Below are positions 16,570-24,672 of a DNA stretch of 64,000 bases, in pieces; within the stretch, counting starts at the first letter, position 1, and each line of letters opens with the position of its first letter. This stretch comes from Thalassobius sp002708925. GTDB lineage: Bacteria > Pseudomonadota > Alphaproteobacteria > Rhodobacterales > Rhodobacteraceae. The notes below the pieces were generated by a model. The model searched no databases. It saw only the letters and a program-made list of their open reading frames with translations, and was not told where the DNA came from. The position numbers were made by a program, and so were the translations under genes. Location: the NCBI RefSeq assembly GCF_049803795.1, contig NZ_JBNAGJ010000005.1, positions 62,001 through 126,000 on the forward strand, given 5' to 3'.

Positions 16570-16598
16570 GGAAAACCACTGACGAAAAGCTGCGAATG

Positions 16599-16627
16599 AA
16601 AAAGCCCGCGCCATTTCGGACGCGGGC
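16599..16627 (-). terminator. Terminator of the peroxiredoxin gene
   Basis: On the minus strand GCCCGCG and CGCGGGC form a 7-bp stem with a 10-base loop, followed by TTTTT (A-run at 16599-16603 on the plus strand). It also lies 35 bases after the oxyR stop and could end oxyR transcription. Confidence 0.85.
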
Positions 16628-16650
16628 CAATTCATTGAAATCGTGTGGGA

Positions 16651-17202
16651 TTACTCGGCCGCGACGGCGGCGTTTTTCTCGTCCACGTATTTCATCAGGT
16701 TCTCGGGCGAGCTTTCGCCATAGGGGTCTTCGCCGTGGTTGTCGGACAGGCCGGGCTCTTCGAACCAGGCTTCGACGACACCGTTGTTGATGATCGCCGC
16801 ATAGCGCCACGAGCGCATCCCAAAGCCCAGGTTGTCCTTGGCGACCAGCATCCCGACCTTGCGGGTGAATTCGCCCGACCCGTCAGGGATAACCGAGACA
16901 TTTTCCAGGCCCTGATCCTGCGCCCATTTGTTCATCACGAAGCTGTCGTTCACCGACATGCAGTAGATTGCGTCGATGCCTTTTTCAGCGAACTCGGCGG
17001 CCATTTTTTCAAAGCCGGGCAGCTGGTAAGTCGAGCAGGTGGGGGTGAACGCGCCGGGCAGCGAGAACAGGATCACGCGCTTGCCGTCAAAATAATCGGC
17101 GGTGGTCATGTCCTGCCAGCGGAACGGGTTCGGGCCGCCCACCGATTCATCGCGAACACGGGTGCGGAAGGTGACCTCGGGCAGTTTTGCGCCTGCTTGC
17201 AT
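16651..17202 (-). CDS. Peroxiredoxin, Prx5/AhpE-like type
   Basis: The 183-residue protein reduces hydroperoxides in the cytoplasm. It has the Prx5 signature LFSLPGAFTPTCS with the peroxidatic Cys56. The only other Cys is Cys81 (AIYCMSVND), so the resolving mechanism is uncertain; glutaredoxin- or glutathione-dependent cycling is common in this subgroup. The family motif MRSWRYAAIINNGVVEAW follows. I used the ATG at 17202 (AGGAG 9 bases upstream) and not an in-frame ATG 33 bases earlier. It is convergent with oxyR and followed by a strong terminator. Confidence 0.93.
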   Translation of the reverse strand: MQAGAKLPEVTFRTRVRDESVGGPNPFRWQDMTTADYFDGKRVILFSLPGAFTPTCSTYQLPGFEKMAAEFAEKGIDAIYCMSVNDSFVMNKWAQDQGLENVSVIPDGSGEFTRKVGMLVAKDNLGFGMRSWRYAAIINNGVVEAWFEEPGLSDNHGEDPYGESSPENLMKYVDEKNAAVAAE

Positions 17203-17483
17203 TTCAAAAACTCCTGTTGAGTGGATAGTCGTCAATCTGAGGGCAACTTATAACGGTTCAAAAAGTCTTGCCAATGGGCATTTTGCGCAAATTCTGCGCT
17301 GCAAATATCGGAAAAACGCGTGATTTCCATGGGATGTGTAAATAAGCGTATGAAATATAACAATTAAGTTTCTGCTGTGCAGCGTGCGTTCGCATCGCCG
17401 AGAATACAGGCCGGGCAGGGCCTGCGCAGGGAACTGGCACTTGACCTAAGGGGGCGCTATAGTATGAGGCACCAAACAGCAGG

Positions 17484-18443
17484 ATGACTGACGTGCGTGA
17501 TCTGAAAATCCCCCAGCAACGGCACCCCGAAAAGGCGCATCGCCCGGATAATGCTCAGCCGAAAAAGCCCGACTGGATTCGCGTGAAAGCGCCGGTTTCG
17601 GACGGCTATAAGGCCACGCACAAGATCATGCGCGAAAACAAGCTGGTCACCGTCTGCGAAGAGGCCGGCTGCCCCAATGCCGGCGAATGCTGGAGCCAGG
17701 GCCACGCCACCATGATGATCATGGGCGAGATCTGCACCCGCGGCTGCACCTTCTGCAATATCGCGACGGGCAAGCCGCAGACTCTGGACGCGTTTGAGCC
17801 GGGCCGCGTGGCCGATGCGGTGCAGAAACTGGGGCTGAACCATGTGGTGATTACCAGCGTGGACCGTGACGATCTGGAGGACGGCGGGGCCGAGCATTTC
17901 GCCCAGACCATCCGCGCCGTGCGCCACCGCAGCCCCGGCACCACGATCGAGATTTTGACGCCCGATTTCCTGAAATGTTCGGATGATGTGCTGGAAATCG
18001 TGGTGGCGGCCAAGCCGGATGTGTTTAACCACAATCTGGAAACCGTGCCTGGGCTCTACCCCGAGGTCCGCCCCGGCGCGCGCTATTTCCATTCGCTGCG
18101 TCTGTTGCAACGGGTCAAGGAACTGGATCCGACCATGTTCACCAAATCCGGCATCATGGTGGGCCTGGGCGAGGACAAACAAGGCGTGCATCAGGTCATG
18201 GACGACATGCGCGCCGCTGACATTGATTTCCTGACCATCGGCCAATACCTGCAACCCACGCCCAAGCACCACGCCGTGGATCGCTTTGTGCATCCCGATG
18301 AATTCGCCGCCTATGAGAAAGCCGCCTATGGCAAGGGCTTTTTGATGGTTTCGGCCACGCCCCTGACGCGCTCGTCCTATCATGCGGGGGATGATTTCGC
18401 CCGCCTGCGGGAAAACCGGCTGGCCAGACTGGGCGCGCAGTGA
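17484..18443 (+). CDS. lipA: Lipoyl synthase
   Basis: LipA inserts two sulphurs into protein-bound octanoyl groups to make lipoyl cofactor for pyruvate and 2-oxoglutarate dehydrogenases. The 319-residue protein carries both iron-sulphur sites: the auxiliary cluster Cys58, Cys63 and Cys69 (VCEEAGCPNAGEC) and the radical-SAM cluster Cys84, Cys88 and Cys91 (ICTRGCTFC). The C-terminal TRSSYHAGDDF supplies the conserved Ser ligand. A possible TTGACC -35 lies at 17441. The stop TGA shares its last base with the ATG of a cupin gene. Confidence 0.97.
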   Translation: MTDVRDLKIPQQRHPEKAHRPDNAQPKKPDWIRVKAPVSDGYKATHKIMRENKLVTVCEEAGCPNAGECWSQGHATMMIMGEICTRGCTFCNIATGKPQTLDAFEPGRVADAVQKLGLNHVVITSVDRDDLEDGGAEHFAQTIRAVRHRSPGTTIEILTPDFLKCSDDVLEIVVAAKPDVFNHNLETVPGLYPEVRPGARYFHSLRLLQRVKELDPTMFTKSGIMVGLGEDKQGVHQVMDDMRAADIDFLTIGQYLQPTPKHHAVDRFVHPDEFAAYEKAAYGKGFLMVSATPLTRSSYHAGDDFARLRENRLARLGAQ

Positions 18444-18778
18444 TGGATTTTCCGGGCTTTATTCAGCGCTTTCCGGGGCTGGAAACGCCCTTTGCCAAAG
18501 AGGATGTGACGATCCGGGCGCTTGGCTCGGACGATGGGATGGTGGCATTTTTCCATTTTCACCGCGATGTCCTGCTGCCGCCGCATTCGCATCTGGGCCA
18601 GTGGGGCACGGTCATTGAGGGCGAGATCGAGCTGACAATCGGAGATCAGACCCGCGTCTATCGGGTGGGGCAAAGCTATGACATCCCCGCAGGGGTTGAA
18701 CACAGCGCCCGGATCAAAGCCGGCGCCAAGGTGATAGATGTGTTCGAAGAGGGCGACCGTTATCCGCTGACGCGCTGA
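18443..18778 (+). CDS. Cupin-domain protein
   Basis: This 111-residue single-domain cupin has the metal-binding motifs PPHSHLGQWGTVIEGEIEL (His residues and a Glu of cupin motif 1) and SYDIPAGVEHSARI (motif 2 with His). Such small cupins bind a metal and may be isomerases, dioxygenases or ligand-binding regulators; no specific role can be read from the sequence. The ATG overlaps the lipA stop by one base (TGATG), so translation is coupled to lipA. It ends exactly where the convergent small-membrane-protein gene ends. Confidence 0.85.
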   Translation: MDFPGFIQRFPGLETPFAKEDVTIRALGSDDGMVAFFHFHRDVLLPPHSHLGQWGTVIEGEIELTIGDQTRVYRVGQSYDIPAGVEHSARIKAGAKVIDVFEEGDRYPLTR

Positions 18779-18937
18779 TCAGGGGCGCATTTTCTGCACG
18801 GTCAGGGCCTCGGGCCAGCCGATCCAGCGCTCGATCGCGACCAGGATCAGACACAGGGCGATCACCCCCAGCACCAGCCTGACCCGTTTGGCCGAGGGCG
18901 GATGCCGCGCCCATTTCGCCATGCGCAGAAACCACAT
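18779..18937 (-). CDS. 52-residue single-pass membrane protein
   Basis: This ORF is short but has good support. Its ATG (18935-18937) shares one base with the hpt stop (TGATG), it keeps GC-rich third positions, and it encodes a coherent product. The N-terminus is basic (MWFLRMAKWARHPPSAKRVRL), then a hydrophobic helix at residues 21-35 (LVLGVIALCLILVAI), then a short Trp-rich tail ERWIGWPEAL. The charge pattern predicts an N-in inner-membrane anchor. It fills the gap between hpt and the cupin gene precisely, with no overlap. The function is unknown. Confidence 0.65.
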   Translation of the reverse strand: MWFLRMAKWARHPPSAKRVRLVLGVIALCLILVAIERWIGWPEALTVQKMRP

Positions 18938-19476
18938 CAATCTGTGAACCGCACCTTGCCGATGAACGGAAGGTTCCGGTTTCTTTGTGCGAAATCAATG
19001 CCATATCCAACGACGAATTCATCGGGAATGGTGAAGCCCGTCCAATCGGCCTGCATCTCCACCTCGCGGCGGGCGGGTTTGTCCAGCAGGGCGATGATCT
19101 TCATTTTGCGCGGCTGGCGACCGTCCAGCAGGTGTTTGACGTGGCTCAGCGTATAGCCCGTGTCCACAATATCCTCGACCACCAGCACATCGCGTCCGGC
19201 GATTTCGCCGCGCAGGTCTTTCAGGATGCGCACCTCGCGCGAGCTTTCGGTGGCATTGCCATACGAGGACGCCTCAAGGAAATCCACCTCAACCGGCAGG
19301 TCCAGTTCGCGCACCAGATCGGCGATGAACACGAAACTGCCGCGCAGCAGGCCCACCACCACCAGCTTGTCCGTATCGGCAAATTCGTGGCGGATTTCCC
19401 CGGCCAGTTCCTCGATCCGGGCGGCGATTTGCTTGGCCGAGATCATCTCATCAATGACATAAGGACGCTGTGGCAT
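18937..19476 (-). CDS. hpt: Hypoxanthine phosphoribosyltransferase
   Basis: HPRT salvages hypoxanthine (and guanine) with PRPP to give IMP or GMP. The 179-residue protein has the PRPP-binding motif VLVVEDIVDTGYTL, the GLLRGSFVFIADL loop and the C-terminal FVVGYGIDFAQRNRNLPFIG with the purine-binding region. I chose ATG 19476 with GGGGAAG directly before it; longer frames run into the divergent gene. The stop overlaps a small membrane protein gene by one base. Confidence 0.94.
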   Translation of the reverse strand: MPQRPYVIDEMISAKQIAARIEELAGEIRHEFADTDKLVVVGLLRGSFVFIADLVRELDLPVEVDFLEASSYGNATESSREVRILKDLRGEIAGRDVLVVEDIVDTGYTLSHVKHLLDGRQPRKMKIIALLDKPARREVEMQADWTGFTIPDEFVVGYGIDFAQRNRNLPFIGKVRFTD

Positions 19477-19548
19477 GACTTCCCCTTGAATTCTTGCGCT
19501 CAGTCTACGAAATAGCCCCCCACTGTCACGCGAAAAACAAGGGCGCCG

Positions 19549-19995
19549 ATGCCAACACATTCCGAAACCCGCATTCTGCCCTATAGCGCTCAGCAGATGT
19601 ATGATCTGGTGGCGGATGTGGCGAAGTATCCGCAGTTCCTGCCGTGGTGCGCGGCGGCGCGGGTGCGGTCCGTGACCCAGCAGCCAGACGGTTCCAGCCT
19701 GATGCAGGCCGATCTGGTGATCAGTTTCAAAGTGTTCCGCGAACGGTTCGGGTCGAACGTGGTGATGCGCCCGGCGCAAAAGCGGCTGGAGATCGAATAC
19801 CTGGATGGGCCGTTCAAACATATGCGCTCGTCCTGGGATTTCGCCGATGTCGAGGGCGGCTGCGAGGTGCAGTTCTTCGTCGATTTCGAATTCCGCAACG
19901 CCATGTTGCAGGGCATCATCGGCGTGGTTTTCAACGAGGCAATGCAGCGGATCGTCCGCGCCTTCGAGCGCCGCGCAGACGCGCTGTATTCCTGA
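19549..19995 (+). CDS. RatA/COQ10-like SRPBCC family protein
   Basis: This 148-residue protein has the START-like SRPBCC fold. Family motifs are ILPYSAQQMYDLVADVAKYP at the N-terminus, the VVMRPAQKRLEIEYLDGPFKHM core and FEFRNAMLQGIIGVVFNEAMQRIVRAFERRA at the C-terminus. Relatives are RatA of E. coli and mitochondrial COQ10, which binds ubiquinone. In bacteria of this group the gene is best regarded as a ubiquinone-binding or chaperone-like protein, with the toxin name a historical label. The pair with hpt is divergent, 72 bp apart. Confidence 0.88.
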   Translation: MPTHSETRILPYSAQQMYDLVADVAKYPQFLPWCAAARVRSVTQQPDGSSLMQADLVISFKVFRERFGSNVVMRPAQKRLEIEYLDGPFKHMRSSWDFADVEGGCEVQFFVDFEFRNAMLQGIIGVVFNEAMQRIVRAFERRADALYS

Positions 19996-20004
19996 CGAAA
20001 CGCA

Positions 20005-20031
20005 AAAGGCCGCCCAGACAGAGCGGCCTTT
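20005..20031. terminator. Bidirectional terminator between ratA-like gene and amt
   Basis: AAAGGCCGC and GCGGCCTTT form a 9-bp stem with a 9-base loop. A-rich and T-rich arms give a T-run on both strands. Confidence 0.85.
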
Positions 20032-20051
20032 CGGTGTTTATGGTCAATGGG

Positions 20052-21230
20052 TTACGAGTTGTGATCGTAGGCGCGCTCACCATGGGCGGACAGATCCAGA
20101 CCGGTGATCTCGGTTTCGTCATCCACCCGCAGCGGGGTGATCAGGCCGACGATCTTGGCAATGATCACCGAGGCCACCAGCGTGAACGCCCCCACAATCG
20201 CCAGAGCCCCCAGCTGCGCCGCCCAGGATCCGGCCCCAAAGGCCGCGATCATGATGGTGCCAAAGATCCCGCCCACGCCGTGCACCGCGAACACATCCAG
20301 CGTGTCGTCAATATGCAGCTTGTTGCGGACCAGGTTCACCGCCTCTTGGCACAGGATACCGGCAACGGCGCCGATCAGCAGCGCCTCAACCGGCCCCACA
20401 AACCCCGAGGCCGGAGTGATCGAGGCCAGGCCGGCAATCGTGCCGGTGACGATGCCCACCAGGCTGGCCTTGCCGTATTTGATCTTCTCCCACAGGGCCC
20501 AGGTCAGGGACGCGGTGGCCGCTGAAATATGCGTCACGGTCAGCGCCATCGCGGCGCCTCCATCGGCCGCCAGTTGCGAGCCACCGTTGAAGCCGAACCA
20601 GCCGACCCACAGCATCGCCGCGCCGATCATCACATAGCCGGGGTTATGCGGCGGGGTGGTCTTGTTCTTGCGTGCGCCCAGCATGACGGCCAGCACCAGC
20701 GCGGCGATGCCTGCGGTCTCGTGCACGACGATGCCGCCGGCGAAATCCTTCACGCCGGTTTCACCGAAGATACCGCCATCGGCCAAGAACCCGCCGCCCC
20801 AGATCCAATGGGTGACGGGCGCATAGACCAGCACCATCCACAGGCCCGAAAACAGCAGCACAAAGCCAAAGCCGATCCGTTCCACATAGGCCCCGACAAT
20901 CAGCGCAGGCGTGATGATGGCAAAGGTCATCTGAAAGGCAAAGAACAGTACCTCGGGCAGGGTGCCCGACAGCGTGTCCGCCGTGATGCCATCCAGGAAC
21001 ATCTTGCCCAGACCGCCCCAATAGGCGCCCCCATCCCCAAAGGCCACCGAGTATCCGACGGCGAACCACAGCACGCTCATCAGGCAGGCGATGGCGTAGA
21101 CATGCATAAAGACGCTCAGCACGTTTCGCGCGCGCACCAGCCCGCCGTAAAACAGCGCCAGACCCGGCAATGTCATGAACAGCACCAGAGCCGTTGCGAC
21201 GATGATCCAGGCGGTATCCGCTCCGTTCAT
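20052..21230 (-). CDS. amt: Ammonium transporter (Amt/MEP/Rh)
   Basis: This 392-residue membrane protein conducts ammonium or ammonia across the inner membrane. It has about eleven helices with family signatures such as FYGGLVRARNVLSVFMHVYA, DFAGGIVVHETAGIAALV with the conserved His near the pore, and a second His in DVFAVHGVGGIFGT. The terminus is short (DDETEITGLDLSAHGERAYD) and is the site where GlnK-type proteins normally bind. Start ATG 21230 has AAGGA before it. No glnK gene is adjacent, although ntrBC lie 4 kb away. Two 16-bp direct repeats lie upstream. Confidence 0.95.
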   Translation of the reverse strand: MNGADTAWIIVATALVLFMTLPGLALFYGGLVRARNVLSVFMHVYAIACLMSVLWFAVGYSVAFGDGGAYWGGLGKMFLDGITADTLSGTLPEVLFFAFQMTFAIITPALIVGAYVERIGFGFVLLFSGLWMVLVYAPVTHWIWGGGFLADGGIFGETGVKDFAGGIVVHETAGIAALVLAVMLGARKNKTTPPHNPGYVMIGAAMLWVGWFGFNGGSQLAADGGAAMALTVTHISAATASLTWALWEKIKYGKASLVGIVTGTIAGLASITPASGFVGPVEALLIGAVAGILCQEAVNLVRNKLHIDDTLDVFAVHGVGGIFGTIMIAAFGAGSWAAQLGALAIVGAFTLVASVIIAKIVGLITPLRVDDETEITGLDLSAHGERAYDHNS

Positions 21231-21321
21231 TAGTCCTTCCTTTCCAATCTCATCCTTGTTGGTTGGCGAGGACCAAGCGGATTCATTTTGCAAAAGAAAG
21301 CAGCGCAGGGGAATTTATATG

Positions 21322-21364
21322 ACTAAAATGTAGGCGATAATTATAAAGATTAAAAAGTAGGCGA
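21322..21364. repeat. Two 16-bp direct repeats upstream of amt
   Basis: ACTAAAATGTAGGCGA (21322-21337) and ATTAAAAAGTAGGCGA (21349-21364) differ at two bases and start 27 bp apart. They lie in the AT-rich stretch between pncC and amt, 92-134 bp upstream of the amt start. Their position fits a regulator binding site. I do not recognise a match to a known NtrC or sigma-54 element. Confidence 0.5.
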
Positions 21365-21394
21365 AAAATGGCAGTTAAGATTAATATGTAATCG

Positions 21395-21865
21395 TTATGA
21401 ATCTGCTGACTCTTTGAGCAATGTGAGCGCTTTTTGAACGGATTCTGCCCGAACGGCGGCGCGCCCCAGGGGGCCGAATTCAATGGTTTCGGTCTGTGTG
21501 GGCCGTCCGATCCGGGCCAGGCCAAAGCACACGCGCCCCTCGGGTTTGAACTCGGATCCGCCGGGGCCCGCGATGCCGGTGATGGCGACGGCCACGTCGG
21601 CCTCGGACTGGGCCAGAGCGCCCTCGGCCATTTCGCGGGCCACCTGTTCGGACACCGCACCATAGGATTTCAGCGTCTGCGGATTGACCCCCAGCATCTG
21701 CATCTTGGCCGCGTTGGTGTAGGTGACAAAGCCGCGCTCGAACACCGCCGAGGAGCCAGCCACATCCGTCAGCGCCGCCGAGACCATCCCCCCTGTGCAG
21801 CTTTCGGCCGTGGCGATGCGCAGGGCCTGGGATTTGTACAGCTCCAGCAGATCGGCGGGGGTCAT
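21395..21865 (-). CDS. pncC: Nicotinamide-nucleotide amidase PncC (CinA C-terminal domain)
   Basis: PncC hydrolyses nicotinamide mononucleotide to nicotinate mononucleotide and feeds the NAD salvage cycle. The 156-residue protein is the stand-alone CinA C-terminal domain, with ATAESCTGGMVSAALTDV near residue 20 and the ITGIAGPGG segment around residue 95. It lacks the N-terminal CinA/MoaB-like domain. Its ATG overlaps the pgpA stop by 4 bases (ATGA), so it is the last gene of the operon ispDF-pgpA-pncC. Confidence 0.9.
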   Translation of the reverse strand: MTPADLLELYKSQALRIATAESCTGGMVSAALTDVAGSSAVFERGFVTYTNAAKMQMLGVNPQTLKSYGAVSEQVAREMAEGALAQSEADVAVAITGIAGPGGSEFKPEGRVCFGLARIGRPTQTETIEFGPLGRAAVRAESVQKALTLLKESADS

Positions 21866-22353
21866 GACATCAGCACTCCGTGGGACAGGGCGGCGGCGGC
21901 CACCACCACGATGGCGGCAAAGACCCCCGCGATCACGTCATCCAGCATGACGCCCAGGGCGTCTCCGCGCCGGTCGGCCCAGCCTATGGGGCCGGGCTTC
22001 CAGATGTCGAACAGACGGAAACACACAAAGGCCACCACCCAGCCGGGCCAGAGCGCCAGCACATCCGCGCCCACATGCGCCGCGCCGATCATCACCGGGG
22101 CCAGGGAGATCCACTGGCCGGCAACCTCGTCAATCACGATCTCGCTGGGGTCGTGATCGTCCTGACCGGCGGTTTCGCGCGCCGTGGCCCACCAACCCAG
22201 GGCAAAGACCACGGCAATCGCCGCCAAAAATCCGAACGGCCCGGTCAGCGTGTAGACGGCCCAGGCGGCGGGCAGGGCGGCCAGAGATCCCCAGGTGCCG
22301 GGGGCCGGGCGCAGATGGCCCGCATAGAGAAAGGTCGCGATCAGATGCGTCAT
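21862..22353 (-). CDS. pgpA: Phosphatidylglycerophosphatase A
   Basis: PgpA removes phosphate from phosphatidylglycerophosphate to make phosphatidylglycerol at the inner membrane. The 163-residue protein has the family features LRPAPGTWGSLAALP, the acidic motif EIVIDEVAGQW and FRLFDIWKPGPIGWADR with the conserved FDxxKP. About four hydrophobic segments are present. Both ends overlap neighbours by 4 bases (ispDF upstream, pncC downstream). Confidence 0.93.
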   Translation of the reverse strand: MTHLIATFLYAGHLRPAPGTWGSLAALPAAWAVYTLTGPFGFLAAIAVVFALGWWATARETAGQDDHDPSEIVIDEVAGQWISLAPVMIGAAHVGADVLALWPGWVVAFVCFRLFDIWKPGPIGWADRRGDALGVMLDDVIAGVFAAIVVVAAAALSHGVLMS

Positions 22354-23483
22354 GTTTTCACCAATGCCGCCGTTGCCAGGGCGGCGATGCCTTCTTCGCG
22401 TCCGGTAAAGCCCAGGCGCTCGCTTGTGGTTGCCTTGATTGACACGCGGCTGGCGTCAATGCCCATGATCCGCGCCATTTCGGCCTGCATGGCGGCTGCG
22501 TGCGGGCCGATTTTGGGGTGTTCACAGACCAGAGTACAATCCACGTTGGAAATGGCAAAGCCTTTGGCTGCGACCAAACGCGCGGCGTGATCCAGAAAAA
22601 TCTGGCTGGCCGCGCCCTTCCATTGCGGGTCCGACGGGGGGAAATGGCGGCCGATGTCGCCCTCGGCCAGCGCGCCGTACAGGGCATCCGTCACCGCGTG
22701 CATCCCCACATCCGCATCCGAATGGCCCTGCAATCCGCGCCCATGCGGGATTTTGATGCCGCACAGGATCACGTGATCGCCTGTTCCGAACCGATGAACG
22801 TCATAGCCATTGCCCAAGCGTATATCCATGTGTCCTCGCAATAGGTTTTCCGCCCGGTCAAAATCGCCGGGATGAGTGATTTTCAGGTTGTGTTCATGCC
22901 CCGGCACGATGGTGACGGGCAGGCCGGCGGCGCGCGCGACCTCGACATCATCGGCGGCGGGGCCGGCCTGTGCGCGATGCGCCTGCAACAGCGCGTCATA
23001 ATGAAATCCCTGCGGCGTCTGCGCTCGGAAAAGCTGAGCGCGGTCCTGCACTCCGGTGACCCGGTTGTCCTGCCCGCGCCACAGCGCATCGGTGACCGGC
23101 AGGGCGGGGGCGGCGCCGGGGGTTTCGCGCAGCGCCTCAATGACGGCGTCGATCACGCTGGCCGGCACGCAGGGGCGCGCGACATCGTGAATCAGCACCA
23201 GATCGGGGGGCGCGTCTGCCAGGGCCTCCAGCCCGTTACGCACCGAGCCATCGCGCGTCGCGCCGCCGGTGACGCAGATGACAGAGGGCGCGATGGCGGC
23301 GATCTGCTCAGAATCATCGGCATGGTGCACCAGCACGATCTGATCAATCGCGGGGTGGTCTGCGAAGGCGAAAACCGTCCAGTCCGCCACGCGTTTTCCT
23401 GCGATTGCGCGCCACTGTTTCGGCATCCCGGCGCCCGCGCGGCTGCCGCGTCCTGCGGCGACTATGATGGCGGCGATACGCAT
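22350..23483 (-). CDS. ispDF: Bifunctional IspD/IspF isoprenoid enzyme
   Basis: The 377-residue fusion catalyses two steps of the MEP pathway to isoprenoids. The N-terminal half (1-218) is 2-C-methyl-D-erythritol 4-phosphate cytidylyltransferase, with IVAAGRGSRAGAGMPKQ and IHDVARP. The C-terminal half (from about residue 219) is 2-C-methyl-D-erythritol 2,4-cyclodiphosphate synthase, with metal ligands Asp228 and His230 (GYDVH) and HSDAD at 254-258. The fusion is the normal form in many alphaproteobacteria. Start ATG 23483 follows GGGG; the longer frame is unlikely. First gene of the ispDF-pgpA-pncC operon. Confidence 0.96.
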   Translation of the reverse strand: MRIAAIIVAAGRGSRAGAGMPKQWRAIAGKRVADWTVFAFADHPAIDQIVLVHHADDSEQIAAIAPSVICVTGGATRDGSVRNGLEALADAPPDLVLIHDVARPCVPASVIDAVIEALRETPGAAPALPVTDALWRGQDNRVTGVQDRAQLFRAQTPQGFHYDALLQAHRAQAGPAADDVEVARAAGLPVTIVPGHEHNLKITHPGDFDRAENLLRGHMDIRLGNGYDVHRFGTGDHVILCGIKIPHGRGLQGHSDADVGMHAVTDALYGALAEGDIGRHFPPSDPQWKGAASQIFLDHAARLVAAKGFAISNVDCTLVCEHPKIGPHAAAMQAEMARIMGIDASRVSIKATTSERLGFTGREEGIAALATAALVKT

Positions 23484-23676
23484 GAAAACCCCAAGATTTG
23501 TGCCTCTGGAACGTGCATAAGCCGAGACGCCGCAAAGGGCAATCCATCGCGCGGGCCCTGCCTGAATGATTAAAAATTGTGCACATGGGCTGTTGTGGTC
23601 TGATTTCTGGGCGGGGCTCATTGATGGGGGCGGGGCGATCCGCTAGGTCAAAGGCAAATGCACAAGGATTAAGCAT

Positions 23677-24672
23677 GTGCCGCTGACACTGGCTGACAAC
23701 ACTCTGACACCTCCGGTTTTTCTGGCACCGCTGGCCGGAATCACCGATTTGCCCTTTCGCAATCTGGTCTCGCGCTTTGGGGCCGGGCTGGTGGTGTCGG
23801 AAATGGTGGCCAGCCAGGAAATGGTGCAGGCCAAACCGGGGGTGCGCGAACGGGCCGAGCTGGGATTCGAGGTGGCCAATACCTCGGTGCAGCTGGCTGG
23901 GCGCGAGGCCAAATGGATGGCCGAGGCCGCCCGTATGGTCGAGGCAAATGGCGCCCGGATCATCGACATCAACATGGGCTGCCCGGCCAAGAAAGTGGTT
24001 AACGGCTATTCCGGCTCGGCGCTGCTGAAGGATCTGGATCACGCGCTGACCCTGATCGAGGCCGTGGTGGGCGCGGTCGATCTGCCGGTGACGCTTAAAA
24101 CGCGTCTGGGCTGGGACGATGACCTGCTGAACGCGCCGGAACTGGCGCGGCGGGCGGAAAATGCCGGGATTCAGATGATCACCATTCACGGCCGGACACG
24201 CTGCCAATTCTACAAGGGCCGCGCCGATTGGGCCGCGATTGCCAATGTCAAACAGGCCGTGCAGATCCCCGTGGTGGCCAATGGCGATATTGTGGATGCC
24301 GAAACGGCACGCCGTGCGCTGGACCGTTCGGGCGCGGATGGTGTGATGGTCGGGCGCGGCGCGCAGGGGCGGCCCTGGCTGCTGGCGCAAATCGCGCACG
24401 CGCTCTATGACGCGCCGGCCCCCACGCGGCCCGAAGGCGCTGATCTGGTGGATATGGTCAGCGCGCATTACGAGGCGATGCTGGATTTCTATGGCCCCGA
24501 TCTGGGCCTGCGTGTCGCGCGCAAACATCTGGGCTGGTACATGGACGAGGCCGGAACCGGCCCGCAAACACGTCGCGCGGTGCTGACAGCGCGCAGCCCG
24601 CAAGAGGTGCTGCGCCTGCTGCCGCACGCCCTGGAAACCCCCGAAAACGACACTCAAGAGGAGGCCGCGTGA
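23677..24672 (+). CDS. dusB: tRNA-dihydrouridine synthase (DusB/NifR3 type)
   Basis: This 331-residue FMN enzyme reduces specific uridines in the tRNA D-loop. Motifs include FLAPLAGITDLPFR near the start, INMGCPAKKV with the catalytic Cys102, HGRTRCQFYKG and VANGDIVD around residue 205. The start codon is GTG at 23677 with AAGGA upstream. It is the first gene of the nitrogen-regulation cluster, the classical nifR3-ntrB-ntrC arrangement of Rhodobacter. The stop shares its last base with the ntrB ATG (TGATG). Confidence 0.95.
   Translation: MPLTLADNTLTPPVFLAPLAGITDLPFRNLVSRFGAGLVVSEMVASQEMVQAKPGVRERAELGFEVANTSVQLAGREAKWMAEAARMVEANGARIIDINMGCPAKKVVNGYSGSALLKDLDHALTLIEAVVGAVDLPVTLKTRLGWDDDLLNAPELARRAENAGIQMITIHGRTRCQFYKGRADWAAIANVKQAVQIPVVANGDIVDAETARRALDRSGADGVMVGRGAQGRPWLLAQIAHALYDAPAPTRPEGADLVDMVSAHYEAMLDFYGPDLGLRVARKHLGWYMDEAGTGPQTRRAVLTARSPQEVLRLLPHALETPENDTQEEAA

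Noticed and set aside
17203..17260. OxyR binding site before the peroxiredoxin gene
   Set aside because: An ATAG element is present, but the further half-sites at the required spacing do not match the consensus.
17441..17463. Housekeeping promoter TTGACC with TATAGT before lipA
   Set aside because: The spacing of 11 bases is too short for a sigma-70 promoter, so only the -35-like part was mentioned.
21231..21394. Sigma-54 -24/-12 promoter before amt
   Set aside because: No TGGC-N7-TTGC-type sequence with correct spacing is found, which agrees with NtrC lacking the sigma-54 contact motif.
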